NCBI RefSeq assembly: GCF_013362815.1
Contig: NZ_JABFVK010000031.1
Span: forward strand, 173,366 to 237,365
Source of the DNA: Hamadaea sp.
GTDB taxonomy: Bacteria; Actinomycetota; Actinomycetes; Mycobacteriales; Micromonosporaceae
Direction: 5' to 3'
Length of the DNA stretch: 64,000 nt
The notes under the pieces: model-generated
Database searches by the model: none
Told to the model about the DNA's origin: nothing
Seen by the model: only the letters and a program-made list of their open reading frames with translations
Made by a program: the position numbers and the translations under genes
Shown: piece by piece, positions 8,691 through 16,366 of the stretch
How the letters are laid out: each line of letters starts with the position of its first letter
How positions within the stretch are numbered: position 1 is the stretch's first letter

Positions 8691-9581
8691 ATGACCGATC
8701 TGGTCATCCGCCCGCTCGTCGCGGGCGAGGAAGATCTGTTCGACTCGCTGCCCGACCCCGGGCTCGTCGGCCGGGCCGCGTTCGGCGAGACATATCGAGA
8801 TGGCAACTATCGTCCTGAGTGGACTTGGGTGGCCCTGCGCGACGGCGTGGTCGTCGCCCGGGCCGCCTGGTGGGCGGGTCCCGACGACCCGGCGCCGCTC
8901 GCCCTGGACTGGTTCGACTTCAGCGACGCCGACGCCGCGGCCGAACTGTTGCGGACCGCGCCGTTCAAGACCGAATACTCCATCTCACTCCCCAACGGCT
9001 GGCGCTCCGACGCCGCCATCCACGCCCAGGGTCAGGCCCGCATCGACGCCGCGATCGCGTCCGGCATGCGCGTCCTGGTCGAGCGGTACCGCTACCGCTG
9101 GACACCCGACTGCGGCCTGCCGGACCGTCCAGGCCGCCTCGAGTTCCGGCCGGTGCCGGACGACGCCGTGATCCACGACGTGCTGCGCCGCATCGCGGAG
9201 GGCAGCCTCGACGCACACACCCGCCGGGTCGCCGACGAACAAGGCGTCGACGCGGCGGCTCAGGAGGACCTCGACATCCTCCGCTGGCTGCCGAGCCCGC
9301 GCGATTGGTGGCGGCTCGCGTACACGGCCGACGGCGAGCTCGCCGGAATCACGGTTCCGGCGCGCAACTACAACGATCCGATCGTCGGTTTCATCGGCGT
9401 CCTGCCCGAACATCGGGGCCACGGCTACGCGTACGACTTGCTGTCCGAGGCGACCCACCTGCTGGTCGCGGAGGGCGCGGATCGCATCGTGGCCGCGACG
9501 GACCAGCCGAACAAGCCCATGGCCGCGACGTTCGCGCGAGCCGGCTACCCGATCGAGCGCGAGCGCATCGATCTAATCTGA
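8691..9581 (+). CDS. GNAT-family N-acetyltransferase
   Basis: A 296-residue acetyl-CoA-dependent acyltransferase. The C-terminal half carries the acetyl-CoA-binding segment FIGVLPEHRGHGYAYDLL and the usual following helix and strand (IVAATDQPNKPMAATFARAGY). The N-terminal half (TDLVIRPLVAGEEDLFDSLP) looks like a second, degenerate GNAT lobe, so this is a two-lobed type. The frame extends upstream, but the ATG at 8691 has GGAAGGAA at proper distance and begins the conserved domain. The substrate is unknown; relatives include small-molecule and protein acetyltransferases. It stands alone, with a possible leader peptide upstream. Confidence 0.85.
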   Translation: MTDLVIRPLVAGEEDLFDSLPDPGLVGRAAFGETYRDGNYRPEWTWVALRDGVVVARAAWWAGPDDPAPLALDWFDFSDADAAAELLRTAPFKTEYSISLPNGWRSDAAIHAQGQARIDAAIASGMRVLVERYRYRWTPDCGLPDRPGRLEFRPVPDDAVIHDVLRRIAEGSLDAHTRRVADEQGVDAAAQEDLDILRWLPSPRDWWRLAYTADGELAGITVPARNYNDPIVGFIGVLPEHRGHGYAYDLLSEATHLLVAEGADRIVAATDQPNKPMAATFARAGYPIERERIDLI

Positions 9582-9632
9582 TCAACTTGTACGCACAAAG
9601 CAGTGCCCGCCGCTGGTGAGTACCGTCGCGGT

Positions 9633-10247
9633 GTGACCTTCGTGATCGCGTTCGACCTCGGGGGAGTGCTGTTCAGCGACGGCACGGCCGAATTCGTCGA
9701 CCACCTGCATCGGGCGTACGCCGTCGACCCAGCCCGCTCCGGCGAGCTGCTCCACGGCGAACTCGGGAGCGCGTACCGGGAGGGAAGGCTTACCCGCCAA
9801 GACTTCTGGTACGCGTTCCGCGAGTCACTGCAGCTGACGGCTTCCGAGGAGGATCTCGCAGCGAGATGGATCGACGGTTACCGCCTCAACGTGGGTACCC
9901 GGGATCTGATCGCTGACCTTGCCGGCCACTACGACGTCTACTACCTGTCGGACAACGTGGCCGACCGCATCGAGGCAGTCGAGCGCCGCTACGGTTTCCT
10001 GCGGCTGTTCAAGGGCGGCGTGTTCTCCCACGAAGCCGGCGTACGCAAGCCGAATCGCGCGATCTACGAGCGCTTGCTGGACATCGTCGGCGGGTCGGCG
10101 GACCAGGTGATCTATGTGGACGACAAGGAATGGGCGTTGACGCCGGCCGCCGAGCTCGGCATGATCACGATCCTGTTCCGCGACAGCGACCAAGTACGCC
10201 GCGACGTCCAAGCGCGGATTTCCCCACGGTCCGATCAGCCCTCATGA
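9633..10247 (+). CDS. HAD-superfamily hydrolase
   Basis: A cytoplasmic phosphatase-like protein of 204 residues. HAD motif I is FDLGGVLFSDG (nucleophile Asp; the second acidic position is Gly), motif II YLSDN, motif III GVRKPNRAIYERLL, and motif IV VIYVDDKEWALTPA. The Gly in place of the second Asp suits a subfamily of haloacid or phosphatase-like HADs, so the chemistry is uncertain. The GTG at 9633 was chosen because a TACCGT box lies six bases upstream, fitting a leaderless start; an in-frame start at 9603 has no support. A weak hairpin at 10256-10295 separates it from the convergent TetR gene. Confidence 0.85.
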   Translation: MTFVIAFDLGGVLFSDGTAEFVDHLHRAYAVDPARSGELLHGELGSAYREGRLTRQDFWYAFRESLQLTASEEDLAARWIDGYRLNVGTRDLIADLAGHYDVYYLSDNVADRIEAVERRYGFLRLFKGGVFSHEAGVRKPNRAIYERLLDIVGGSADQVIYVDDKEWALTPAAELGMITILFRDSDQVRRDVQARISPRSDQPS

Positions 10248-10255
10248 TCGTGTGC

Positions 10256-10295
10256 GCTGAAAACGTTGTCGGAGGCCGTTCTCGACGTTTCCAGC
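10256..10295. terminator. imperfect hairpin between convergent genes
   Basis: GCTGAAAACGTTG (10256-10268) pairs with CGACGTTTCCAGC (10283-10295), with only mismatches tolerated by G-U pairing. It sits between the HAD and TetR stop codons. Confidence 0.4.
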
Positions 10296-10320
10296 TCACT
10301 GGATCAAGCGCCCGACGGGA

Positions 10321-10962
10321 TCAGGGGAGCAGTTCGCGTACGAGGGCGTCGGTGAGCCAACTGCGGTAGCGCTGCGAGTCCCAGCCGCGATGGCGCCGAA
10401 GCAGCTGATGCAGGTGCGGTGAGCTGAGGGCGTACAGGATGTCGGCGGCGGTCGCCGTGTCCAGGCCCGGCCGCAACGCGCCGTGGTCGTGGAGCGCCTC
10501 GGCGAAGGCGAGCATCACCTCGTGGTGGGCCTGGGAGCCGGCGTCGGCGGCCGCTCGCATGTCCGGGTCCGCCCCGGCCGCCTCGACGCTCACCATGATC
10601 AGATCGCCGGCCCGGTCCAGCAGATCACTTCCGTACGCGACGAACCGCTCGATTGCGAGACGCGGGTCGGCGGCCTGACGGGCGGCGGCGATTTCGGGGC
10701 GGTCGGCGACTCGGACGGGCTCCTCGTCGCCGACCGTTGCGACGCCGAGGGTGTGGCCGAAGAGTTTGACCTTCGTCGGGAACGCATCGTAGAGGGTGCG
10801 CTCGCCGACCCCGGCCGCCGCCGCGACCTGCTTCATCGTCGTCGCGGCGAATCCTTGGCCGGTGAACAGCCGCTGAGCGGCGTCGCGGATGCGCTCGCGC
10901 GTGGACGCCGCCGCGGCGGCGCGGGCGGGCGAGCGGTAGGTCCTCTTGACGGGGTGCGCCAT
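10321..10962 (-). CDS. TetR-family transcriptional regulator
   Basis: A 213-residue regulator with an N-terminal helix-turn-helix (TRERIRDAAQRLFTGQGFAATTMKQVAAAAGVGERTLYDAFPTK, residues about 20-65 split over motifs) and a variable ligand-binding C-terminal domain. The ATG at 10962 lies seven bases after TAGAAT (10970-10975), so a leaderless start is preferred over the ATG at 10971. It is divergent from a VOC-family gene with 62 bases between start codons, so mutual regulation is the simplest inference. I did not find a clear palindrome in that short spacer, so the operator is unknown. Confidence 0.88.
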   Translation of the reverse strand: MAHPVKRTYRSPARAAAAASTRERIRDAAQRLFTGQGFAATTMKQVAAAAGVGERTLYDAFPTKVKLFGHTLGVATVGDEEPVRVADRPEIAAARQAADPRLAIERFVAYGSDLLDRAGDLIMVSVEAAGADPDMRAAADAGSQAHHEVMLAFAEALHDHGALRPGLDTATAADILYALSSPHLHQLLRRHRGWDSQRYRSWLTDALVRELLP

Positions 10963-11024
10963 GAGGAGCATTCTACAGATATTCGGCGCAGCGCTACTGC
11001 GCCCAATTGGCCCGGGGGTTCACG

Positions 11025-11519
11025 ATGACCGCACCCATGACCATGCCCGTCCTGTCCGGCATCCATCACATCAAGATCCCGGTCACCGACCTGACCCGCT
11101 CGGTCGACTGGTACAGCCGGGTCTTCGGCTTCCGGACCACCATCGAGTTCCCCGAGGCCGACGGCGTCGTCCGCGGCGTGGCCGGCACCGCGCCCGGCCT
11201 GGGCGAAACCATGATCGCCTTCCGGGTGAACCCGCAGGCGGCCGAAGGCTGCAAAGGCTTCGATCCGGTCAGCTTCGCCGTCGACGGCAAGGCCGACATC
11301 GAGGCGTGGGCCGCCCGCCTCGACGAACTCGGCGTGAACCGCTCGCCGGTGATCGAGGCGTCGATCGGCTGGCTGCTCGTCTTCGACGACCCCGACGGTC
11401 TGACGTTGCACCTGTACTCGTGGGCGAAGCACGGCATCGACCAGTCACACCGTCCCGGCTACGGCCACGCAGTCGCGCAGGAAGAAGCGAACGAAACGGC
11501 GCACGAAGGAGCGCGCTGA
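11025..11519 (+). CDS. VOC (glyoxalase/bleomycin resistance) family protein
   Basis: A 164-residue single VOC module: SGIHHIKIPVTDLTRSVDWYSRVFGF at the N-terminus, then a second beta-alpha-beta unit ending LLVFDDPDGLTLHLYSW. The His of IHHIKIP and the acidic residues of FDDPDG and LHLYSW positions could form the metal site. Such proteins range from lyases and dioxygenases to antibiotic-binding resistance proteins. The ATG at 11025 has a GGGGG tract upstream; a TTG at 11007 is less likely. It is divergent from the TetR gene, which probably controls it. Confidence 0.82.
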   Translation: MTAPMTMPVLSGIHHIKIPVTDLTRSVDWYSRVFGFRTTIEFPEADGVVRGVAGTAPGLGETMIAFRVNPQAAEGCKGFDPVSFAVDGKADIEAWAARLDELGVNRSPVIEASIGWLLVFDDPDGLTLHLYSWAKHGIDQSHRPGYGHAVAQEEANETAHEGAR

Positions 11520-11586
11520 CCGTCCTGCGAAGTCGCGCCCGCTCCGGTACCGTTCGCTGATCATCGCGACGGACCGGAGTGCGGAC

Positions 11587-12438
11587 ATGAACGACGTGGC
11601 CACGCAGGCGTACGAGGCCTGGGAGTCCGAGGACTGGCTGGTCGCCGGTCGGCTGCTCGAACAGGCGGTGGCTCAGGAACGCGATCCCCAGCAGATCGCC
11701 ATTCTGTGGTTCGACGCCGCGCTGGCGTACAAGTTCGCCCGTGACTGGCCCAAGGCGTACCAGTTGGGAAAGACCGCGGCGAGTCTGGTGACCCGCGGGC
11801 AGCAAGAACCGGCGTTCTGGAATCTGGGCATCGCCGCGACCGTACTCCGCGACTGGGCCACCGCGCGCGACGCCTGGACCGGCTACGGCCTCACCTTGCC
11901 CGACGGCGAAGGCGAGATCTCCGGCCGCTTCGGCATGACCTGCGTACGCATTCAGACCGCCGAGGGGCAGGAAGTCGTGTGGGCGCAACGACTTTGCCCC
12001 ACTCGGGCTCGCATCACGAACGTGCCGTTCCACCCGTCGCGCCGATACGGCGAGATCGTCCTCCACGACGGCGCACCGAACGGCGAGCGCGTCTTCGACG
12101 GGCACGCGTACCCGGTCTTCGACGAGATCATGCTGTTCGAGCCGTCGCCCACGCCCACGCTGTCGGTGATGATCACCTCTGCCGACATGGCTGACACGGT
12201 GGCCCTGGCCGACCTGTTCGCCGAGCATGACTTCGGCGGTGAAGTCATGTCCAGCCGAGTCGTGATGTGCAAATGCTGCAGCGAAGGCTCGGTCACTCAG
12301 GAGCGCACGTTCGAGGCCGGCCGCCAGCAGATGCTGCTCGGTGCGCCCGAGGACGCCGCCCGTCGCCTTCTCGACCAGTGGAAAGGCGCGGAACAGGGCC
12401 GCGCGTGGTCGGACCTCCACGTACTCGAAGCCGCCTGA
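11587..12438 (+). CDS. TPR-containing protein of unknown function
   Basis: A 283-residue soluble protein. The first about 110 residues form two or three TPR-like helical hairpins (AYEAWESEDWLVAGRLLEQA, AALAYKFARDWPKAYQLGKT, AFWNLGIAATVLRDWATARD). The C-terminal part is a mixed alpha/beta region with no recognised domain and a cysteine group MCKCCSEGS. The ATG follows GGAG. It stands alone between the VOC gene and the NADAR gene. TPR units imply protein-protein contact, but no partner is indicated here; the next gene encodes an ADP-ribose-type enzyme, which may or may not be relevant. Confidence 0.65.
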   Translation: MNDVATQAYEAWESEDWLVAGRLLEQAVAQERDPQQIAILWFDAALAYKFARDWPKAYQLGKTAASLVTRGQQEPAFWNLGIAATVLRDWATARDAWTGYGLTLPDGEGEISGRFGMTCVRIQTAEGQEVVWAQRLCPTRARITNVPFHPSRRYGEIVLHDGAPNGERVFDGHAYPVFDEIMLFEPSPTPTLSVMITSADMADTVALADLFAEHDFGGEVMSSRVVMCKCCSEGSVTQERTFEAGRQQMLLGAPEDAARRLLDQWKGAEQGRAWSDLHVLEAA

Positions 12439-12525
12439 CGGGCCGGCCTGATGAGTGCAATCCGTGCACATAGTGAGTAGCTAGGTAGTAGCGGAGTGTC
12501 GTACATACCGGGCAGACTGTCCGGC

Positions 12526-13080
12526 ATGCTCGCGCACACCCGCTCCGACCTGGCCCACCTCGTCTCCACCGGGGTGAAGGTCAAGTACCTCCACTTCTGG
12601 GGGCATCAACCGCAGCCCGACGGCAGCGTCGGCGCCGGCTGTCTCAGCCAGTGGTGGCCGGCCTCGTTCGTCGTCGGCGGCCGGGCGTACGCCACTGCCG
12701 AGCACTGGATGATGTGGTCGAAGGCCAAGCTCTTCGGTGACGACGAGATCGCCGAGAAGGTGCTCGACGCGTCGACGCCGGGGGAGGCGAAGAAGCTGGG
12801 CCGCGAGGTGCTCGACTTCGATCAGCAGACCTGGGACGACAACCGGTACGCGATCGTGGTGGCGGGCAGTGCGGCGAAGTTCCGCCAGCACGACGACCTG
12901 CGGGCGTACCTGCTCGGGACGGGGGAGCGGGTGCTCGTCGAAGCGAGTCCGCTGGATCGGATCTGGGGCATCGGGCTGGCTGCGGCCGACCCGCGCGCTG
13001 CCAATCCCGCGCAGTGGCGTGGACTGAACCTGCTCGGGTTCGCGCTGATGGAGGCGCGGGACGCTATTCGGGCGGAGTGA
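12526..13080 (+). CDS. NADAR-family protein (ADP-ribose-related glycohydrolase)
   Basis: A 184-residue NADAR/YbiA-type protein. Recognisable segments are LHFWGHQPQPDGSVGAGCLSQWWPASF, the AYATAEHWMMWSKAKLFGD helix, and RIWGIGLAAADPRAANPAQW near the end. This family cleaves N-glycosidic bonds: YbiA-type members act on riboflavin intermediates, and others remove ADP-ribose from guanine bases. The ATG at 12526 lies seven bases after CAGACT; a GTG at 12496 has its purine tract too close. Its 3' end overlaps the convergent HEAT-repeat gene by 17 bases, and a macro-domain gene follows, so an ADP-ribose theme is plausible. Confidence 0.85.
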   Translation: MLAHTRSDLAHLVSTGVKVKYLHFWGHQPQPDGSVGAGCLSQWWPASFVVGGRAYATAEHWMMWSKAKLFGDDEIAEKVLDASTPGEAKKLGREVLDFDQQTWDDNRYAIVVAGSAAKFRQHDDLRAYLLGTGERVLVEASPLDRIWGIGLAAADPRAANPAQWRGLNLLGFALMEARDAIRAE

Positions 13081-13927
13081 GCGCCAGCGCCATGAGGCCG
13101 GCCAGCGGACGCGGCCAGCCCGGTACGCTCAACGGCTTGCGCGGGTCGCGTTCGTCGGTCAGCATCCGGCGTACGTGAGACGGAACCGCCGGCCGCGTAC
13201 GCCGGGCGACCGCGATCGCCGCCGTCCAACGGATCATCGGCGAGGCGTCTGTCAGCTGCGCGCTGAGTCGGGGCAGCACGACGTCGTCGTGGCCCGACAT
13301 GTGGCCGAGGGCCAGGTTGGCGCTGGCCCGGACGACACCGCCGTCGGGAACCGCAACCAAGTCGTCTAGCAGCGAAGACGTCGGCGGAACCCAGGTGAGC
13401 AGTTCGGCGGCGCGCGCGGCGACCTCGGGATCGGCGTCGGCGAGCCAGCGCCGGAAGACTTCGCCGTTCGGCGTGAACGCGGCGTACGCGTCGGCGGCCC
13501 ACACCTGGTCGGCGAGGTTCATTACGTCGAAGTCGTCGCCCGAGTCGTCGATCTCCCCGTCGTAGAAGGCGGGAAGCAGCTCGCTGATGCGACGGCGGAG
13601 CTTGTCGTCGAACCCGGGGAACCCGGCGAACGGCAGGTAACGGTCGTCGAGGTCGCCCACGCCGACGAGGCGGAGCAGGTCGACGACGAGCGGCCGATCC
13701 GGCGTACGCGTGGAGTCGGCGAGCTCGACCAGCAACGGGACGGCGTATGCGCTCGCCTCCCAGCGGGTGCCCTGGTGGTAGACATTGCCCCGCAGCTGGT
13801 AATGCGCCCGGCCGCGTACCTCCACATCGTCCGAGCGGAGATCGCCGAGCAGCCCCGGAACGTCGTCCGCCGTCCCGTACGCATGGTGCAACCGGTGCCA
13901 CGGAATCGGATCATTTGCCGTAGTCAT
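13064..13927 (-). CDS. HEAT-repeat-like protein
   Basis: A 287-residue protein built from alpha-helical pairs resembling PBS/HEAT repeats: VPGLLGDLRSDDVEVRGRAHYQL, SAYAVPLLVELADST, EVFRRWLADADPEVAARAAELL, VVLPRLSAQLTDASPMIRWTAAIAVA. Such proteins act as scaffolds or binders. There is no catalytic motif, signal or membrane segment. It overlaps the upstream macro-domain gene by 17 bases on the same strand, so the two are probably cotranslated, and overlaps the NADAR gene tail-to-tail by 17 bases. Its function is not known; the context suggests a partner of the macro-domain protein. Confidence 0.75.
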   Translation of the reverse strand: MTTANDPIPWHRLHHAYGTADDVPGLLGDLRSDDVEVRGRAHYQLRGNVYHQGTRWEASAYAVPLLVELADSTRTPDRPLVVDLLRLVGVGDLDDRYLPFAGFPGFDDKLRRRISELLPAFYDGEIDDSGDDFDVMNLADQVWAADAYAAFTPNGEVFRRWLADADPEVAARAAELLTWVPPTSSLLDDLVAVPDGGVVRASANLALGHMSGHDDVVLPRLSAQLTDASPMIRWTAAIAVARRTRPAVPSHVRRMLTDERDPRKPLSVPGWPRPLAGLMALALTPPE

Positions 13928-14387
13928 ACACCGTCACCGGGATGTCCCGCGCGCACAGTGTGCGTACAAGTAGAGGCTCGATCTTGTCCCACGAACCGCC
14001 GGCGAGCCCCGTGCCGATGCGCGGCATGTGCACGGACGCGCCGGACGGCAGCAGCTCCGCGAGCCTCGCGAGACAGCGTTCGACGGCGTCGTAGCGGATC
14101 GGCGGGCCGTTGCTGCCGATCTTCATGCCGTGCTGGCCGATCAGGTTGGCCACCCAGGTGTCCGCCGTGACCTGGACGAGCCGGACCGCGCCGAGACCGA
14201 AGTCGTTGCCCGCGCGGTGACGATGCCACTCGCGGTAGTCGCGCTCGGGCTCGGGCCATCGCCGCGAGATCGCGAGCACGAAGCCCTTGCCCCAGCCGCC
14301 GAGGTCGTTGCAGATGTGCGCGATCACCTTGGGGCCCTTGGCCTGCGGGCTCGTCGCGTCGCCCCGGACCACGGTGAGGGGTGTCAT
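13911..14387 (-). CDS. macro-domain protein (ADP-ribose binding or hydrolysing)
   Basis: A 158-residue stand-alone macro domain: VVRGDATSPQ at the N-terminus, IAHICNDLGGWGKGFVLAISRRW (the adenine/ribose loop region), then VHMPRIGTGLAGGSWDKIEPL, the second phosphate-binding loop. The ICNDLGGWGKGF segment resembles the ALC1/TARG1/Poa1p group, whose members bind ADP-ribose or remove it from proteins or DNA. The gene heads a two-gene unit with the HEAT-repeat gene (17-base overlap) and converges on the NADAR gene. It could be housekeeping de-ADP-ribosylation or the antitoxin-like half of a defence function, but no ADP-ribosyltransferase gene is seen nearby. Confidence 0.87.
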   Translation of the reverse strand: MTPLTVVRGDATSPQAKGPKVIAHICNDLGGWGKGFVLAISRRWPEPERDYREWHRHRAGNDFGLGAVRLVQVTADTWVANLIGQHGMKIGSNGPPIRYDAVERCLARLAELLPSGASVHMPRIGTGLAGGSWDKIEPLLVRTLCARDIPVTVYDYGK

Positions 14388-14426
14388 GCCGCGATGATGC
14401 CATCGAGGTATGACACCCCCGGCGGG

Positions 14427-15380
14427 TCACGGCACGAACAAAGCCGTCAGCGACTGGTGGTTGGCCTCCACGATGATCGACTCGGCGCCCGCGTTGGCCG
14501 TTACCCGCGTCGAAGCGGAGAAGGTACGCGAGGAGCAGGCGGTCGAGACGGGCACAGCGGTATGCCAGGTGTTGATTTTGAAATGGTGCACGGTGTTCGT
14601 GACGGTGACGCCCGCAAGTGCGCCGTTGGTCGTCGTGGCGCAGACCGATCCGTCCTGGTTGAGCTGGTGCACCACCAACTGCGTGCCGACGTACGCGTAG
14701 TTGCCCGTCAGCCGCCCGCCGACGCACAACGTCTCCGGGCGAGTGCCGTAGCAGGTGGTGACGTTGACGTCGCCGATCGCCTGGATGCTCGTCACGCCGG
14801 CCGGCGCGGTGAAGGTGACCGGGGCGGCGTAGTAACCGCTGTCGACGCGCGTACGCGTCGGCTGGTAGGTCTGGGCGGATGCGGTGAGGACGCCGAACAC
14901 GTCCTCGACGTAGGTGGTCGACTCGACGCGGATCGTCTGCGTGCCGGAGGTCGCCGTGTGATCGATGAAGATCGCCTCCAGCGAGCAGGTGAGATCGCCG
15001 GAGACGGGGGCGGTGATCATGCCCCGGGTGAGGATCGTGGTCGCCGTCCCCGCGAGGACGTTCTGGCCGGACACCAGCCGGTCGACCAGCGTCGTCGAGC
15101 CCGCCTGACGGCAGTAGACCAGGTGCGACGTCTCGGTCACGACCGTCGCGTTCGAAACGATGAGCTTGCTGCTGAGGTACTTGGTCGTTCCGGCGGGGAC
15201 CGTGATCCGGGCACCGAGATCATGGAAGATCGGAGTGCCGTTGGTGGAGGTCGGCTGAACGGTGTACGTGCCCGGCTTGGCGGTGTACACGCGCAGGTCG
15301 GAGGCGGTGGCGGGGGATGCGGTGGTCAGCAGGGCGGCGACCACGGCGGCGGTCATGGCAGCGACAGGCGTCCATCTCAT
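14427..15380 (-). CDS. secreted protein of unknown function
   Basis: A 317-residue exported protein with a clear signal peptide (MRWTPVAAMTAAVVAALL, cleavage near ATASDLR). The mature part is rich in Thr, Ser and Val and looks all-beta. It contains three pairs of cysteines (TSHLVYCRQ, DLTCSLE, TTCYGTRPETLC, SVCATTT, STACSSR), fitting an extracellular disulfide-bonded protein. I recognise no family. The start has a TACGCT box eight bases upstream. It is divergent from the amino-sugar operon, and the DasR-type operator lies in the shared spacer only 31 bases from this start, so coregulation is possible. Confidence 0.7.
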   Translation of the reverse strand: MRWTPVAAMTAAVVAALLTTASPATASDLRVYTAKPGTYTVQPTSTNGTPIFHDLGARITVPAGTTKYLSSKLIVSNATVVTETSHLVYCRQAGSTTLVDRLVSGQNVLAGTATTILTRGMITAPVSGDLTCSLEAIFIDHTATSGTQTIRVESTTYVEDVFGVLTASAQTYQPTRTRVDSGYYAAPVTFTAPAGVTSIQAIGDVNVTTCYGTRPETLCVGGRLTGNYAYVGTQLVVHQLNQDGSVCATTTNGALAGVTVTNTVHHFKINTWHTAVPVSTACSSRTFSASTRVTANAGAESIIVEANHQSLTALFVP

Positions 15381-15410
15381 AAGTCCGCAGCGTAGACGGC
15401 CTCTGGCTTT

Positions 15411-15422
15411 CGGTCTAGACCG
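15411..15422. promoter_or_regulatory. DasR-type (dre-like) operator in the amino-sugar operon promoter
   Basis: CGGTCTAGACCG is a perfect 12-bp palindrome whose core GGTCTAGACC equals the core of the DasR-responsive element known from Streptomyces. It lies just upstream of a TACGAT -10 (15427-15432), inside the promoter spacer of the kinase gene. A GntR/UTRA regulator is encoded by the last gene of the same operon. Confidence 0.75.
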
Positions 15423-15439
15423 GTATTACGATGCCCCGC

Positions 15440-16366
15440 ATGGCTGACATGGTGGACGTGGCGATCGACGCCGGCCAGACCCGCATGCGGATCGGGCTCG
15501 CGTACGCCGGGCGGGTGACCCGGGTGGCCGACTGCCCCGGGCTGACCTACCGGCACGACGTACGCCCGTCCGACGCCGTCCTTGCCGCGATCACCGGTCC
15601 CTGGGCCGAGCTCGCCGTACGCGATCAGGTTGCCACCGTCTGCCTCGGACTGACCAGCGTCCTCGGCTCGGCCGACGAGTACGCCGCCCTGGCCGGTGGG
15701 CTGATCGACCGGCTCGAGGCCGGGCGCGTACTGATCGCCGGGGACGTCGTCACCGCCCATGCGGGCGCCTTCGGTCTCGGACCCGGGGTCGTGCTCGCCG
15801 CAGGCACCGGCGCGATCGCGCTCGGGCTGGACCGCGACGGCGTACGCCGTCAGGTCGACGGCTGGGGCTACCTCTGCGGTGACGCGGGCGGTGGATTCTG
15901 GATCGGCCGCCGGGGACTGGAGGCGGCGCTGCGCGGCCACGACGGCCGGGCGGAGCCGAGCGCGCTGATCGACCACGCGACCGCGCACTTCGGGGAGCTC
16001 GCCGACCTCGCCGAGACGCTGTATCCGGCTCCCGACGCCGTCGCGAGGATCGCCGAGTTCGCCCCGGCCGTCCTCGGCCTCGCCGACGCCGACGCGTACG
16101 CCGCGAACATCGTCGACGAAGCAGCGCGGGAACTCGCCGCCACCGTCGCCGCCGCCTCCGGCCCCGGCGACCTGCCGGTGTCGTGGACCGGGCGGCTGCT
16201 CCAGCACGACGGACTACGACGGCGGTTCGCCGACGAACTGGCGATCCGGCGGCCCGGCGTACGCCTCCACGAGCCGATCGGCGACGGGCTCGACGGAGCG
16301 GCGAAGCTCGCCGCCGCACCCGAGCTGGGCCTCCACTCCGGACTGATGCGGGTGACTGTGCGGTGA
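15440..16366 (+). CDS. BadF/BadG-type sugar kinase, N-acetylglucosamine kinase-like
   Basis: A 308-residue ASKHA-fold ATPase. The phosphate-1 loop is DVAIDAGQTRMRIGL, the phosphate-2 region ALAAGTGAIALGLDR follows LIAGDVVTAHAGA, and GWGYLCGDAGGGFWIGRRGLEAAL is characteristic of N-acetylglucosamine kinases of this family. The expected reaction is ATP-dependent phosphorylation of an amino sugar at C6. The ATG at 15440 is seven bases after TACGAT, a leaderless arrangement. The gene overlaps the next by four bases (GTGA) and heads a probable four-gene operon with an amidase, a SIS protein and a GntR regulator. The dre-like operator in its promoter supports the amino-sugar assignment. No sugar transporter is in the unit. 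Confidence 0.85.
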   Translation: MADMVDVAIDAGQTRMRIGLAYAGRVTRVADCPGLTYRHDVRPSDAVLAAITGPWAELAVRDQVATVCLGLTSVLGSADEYAALAGGLIDRLEAGRVLIAGDVVTAHAGAFGLGPGVVLAAGTGAIALGLDRDGVRRQVDGWGYLCGDAGGGFWIGRRGLEAALRGHDGRAEPSALIDHATAHFGELADLAETLYPAPDAVARIAEFAPAVLGLADADAYAANIVDEAARELAATVAAASGPGDLPVSWTGRLLQHDGLRRRFADELAIRRPGVRLHEPIGDGLDGAAKLAAAPELGLHSGLMRVTVR

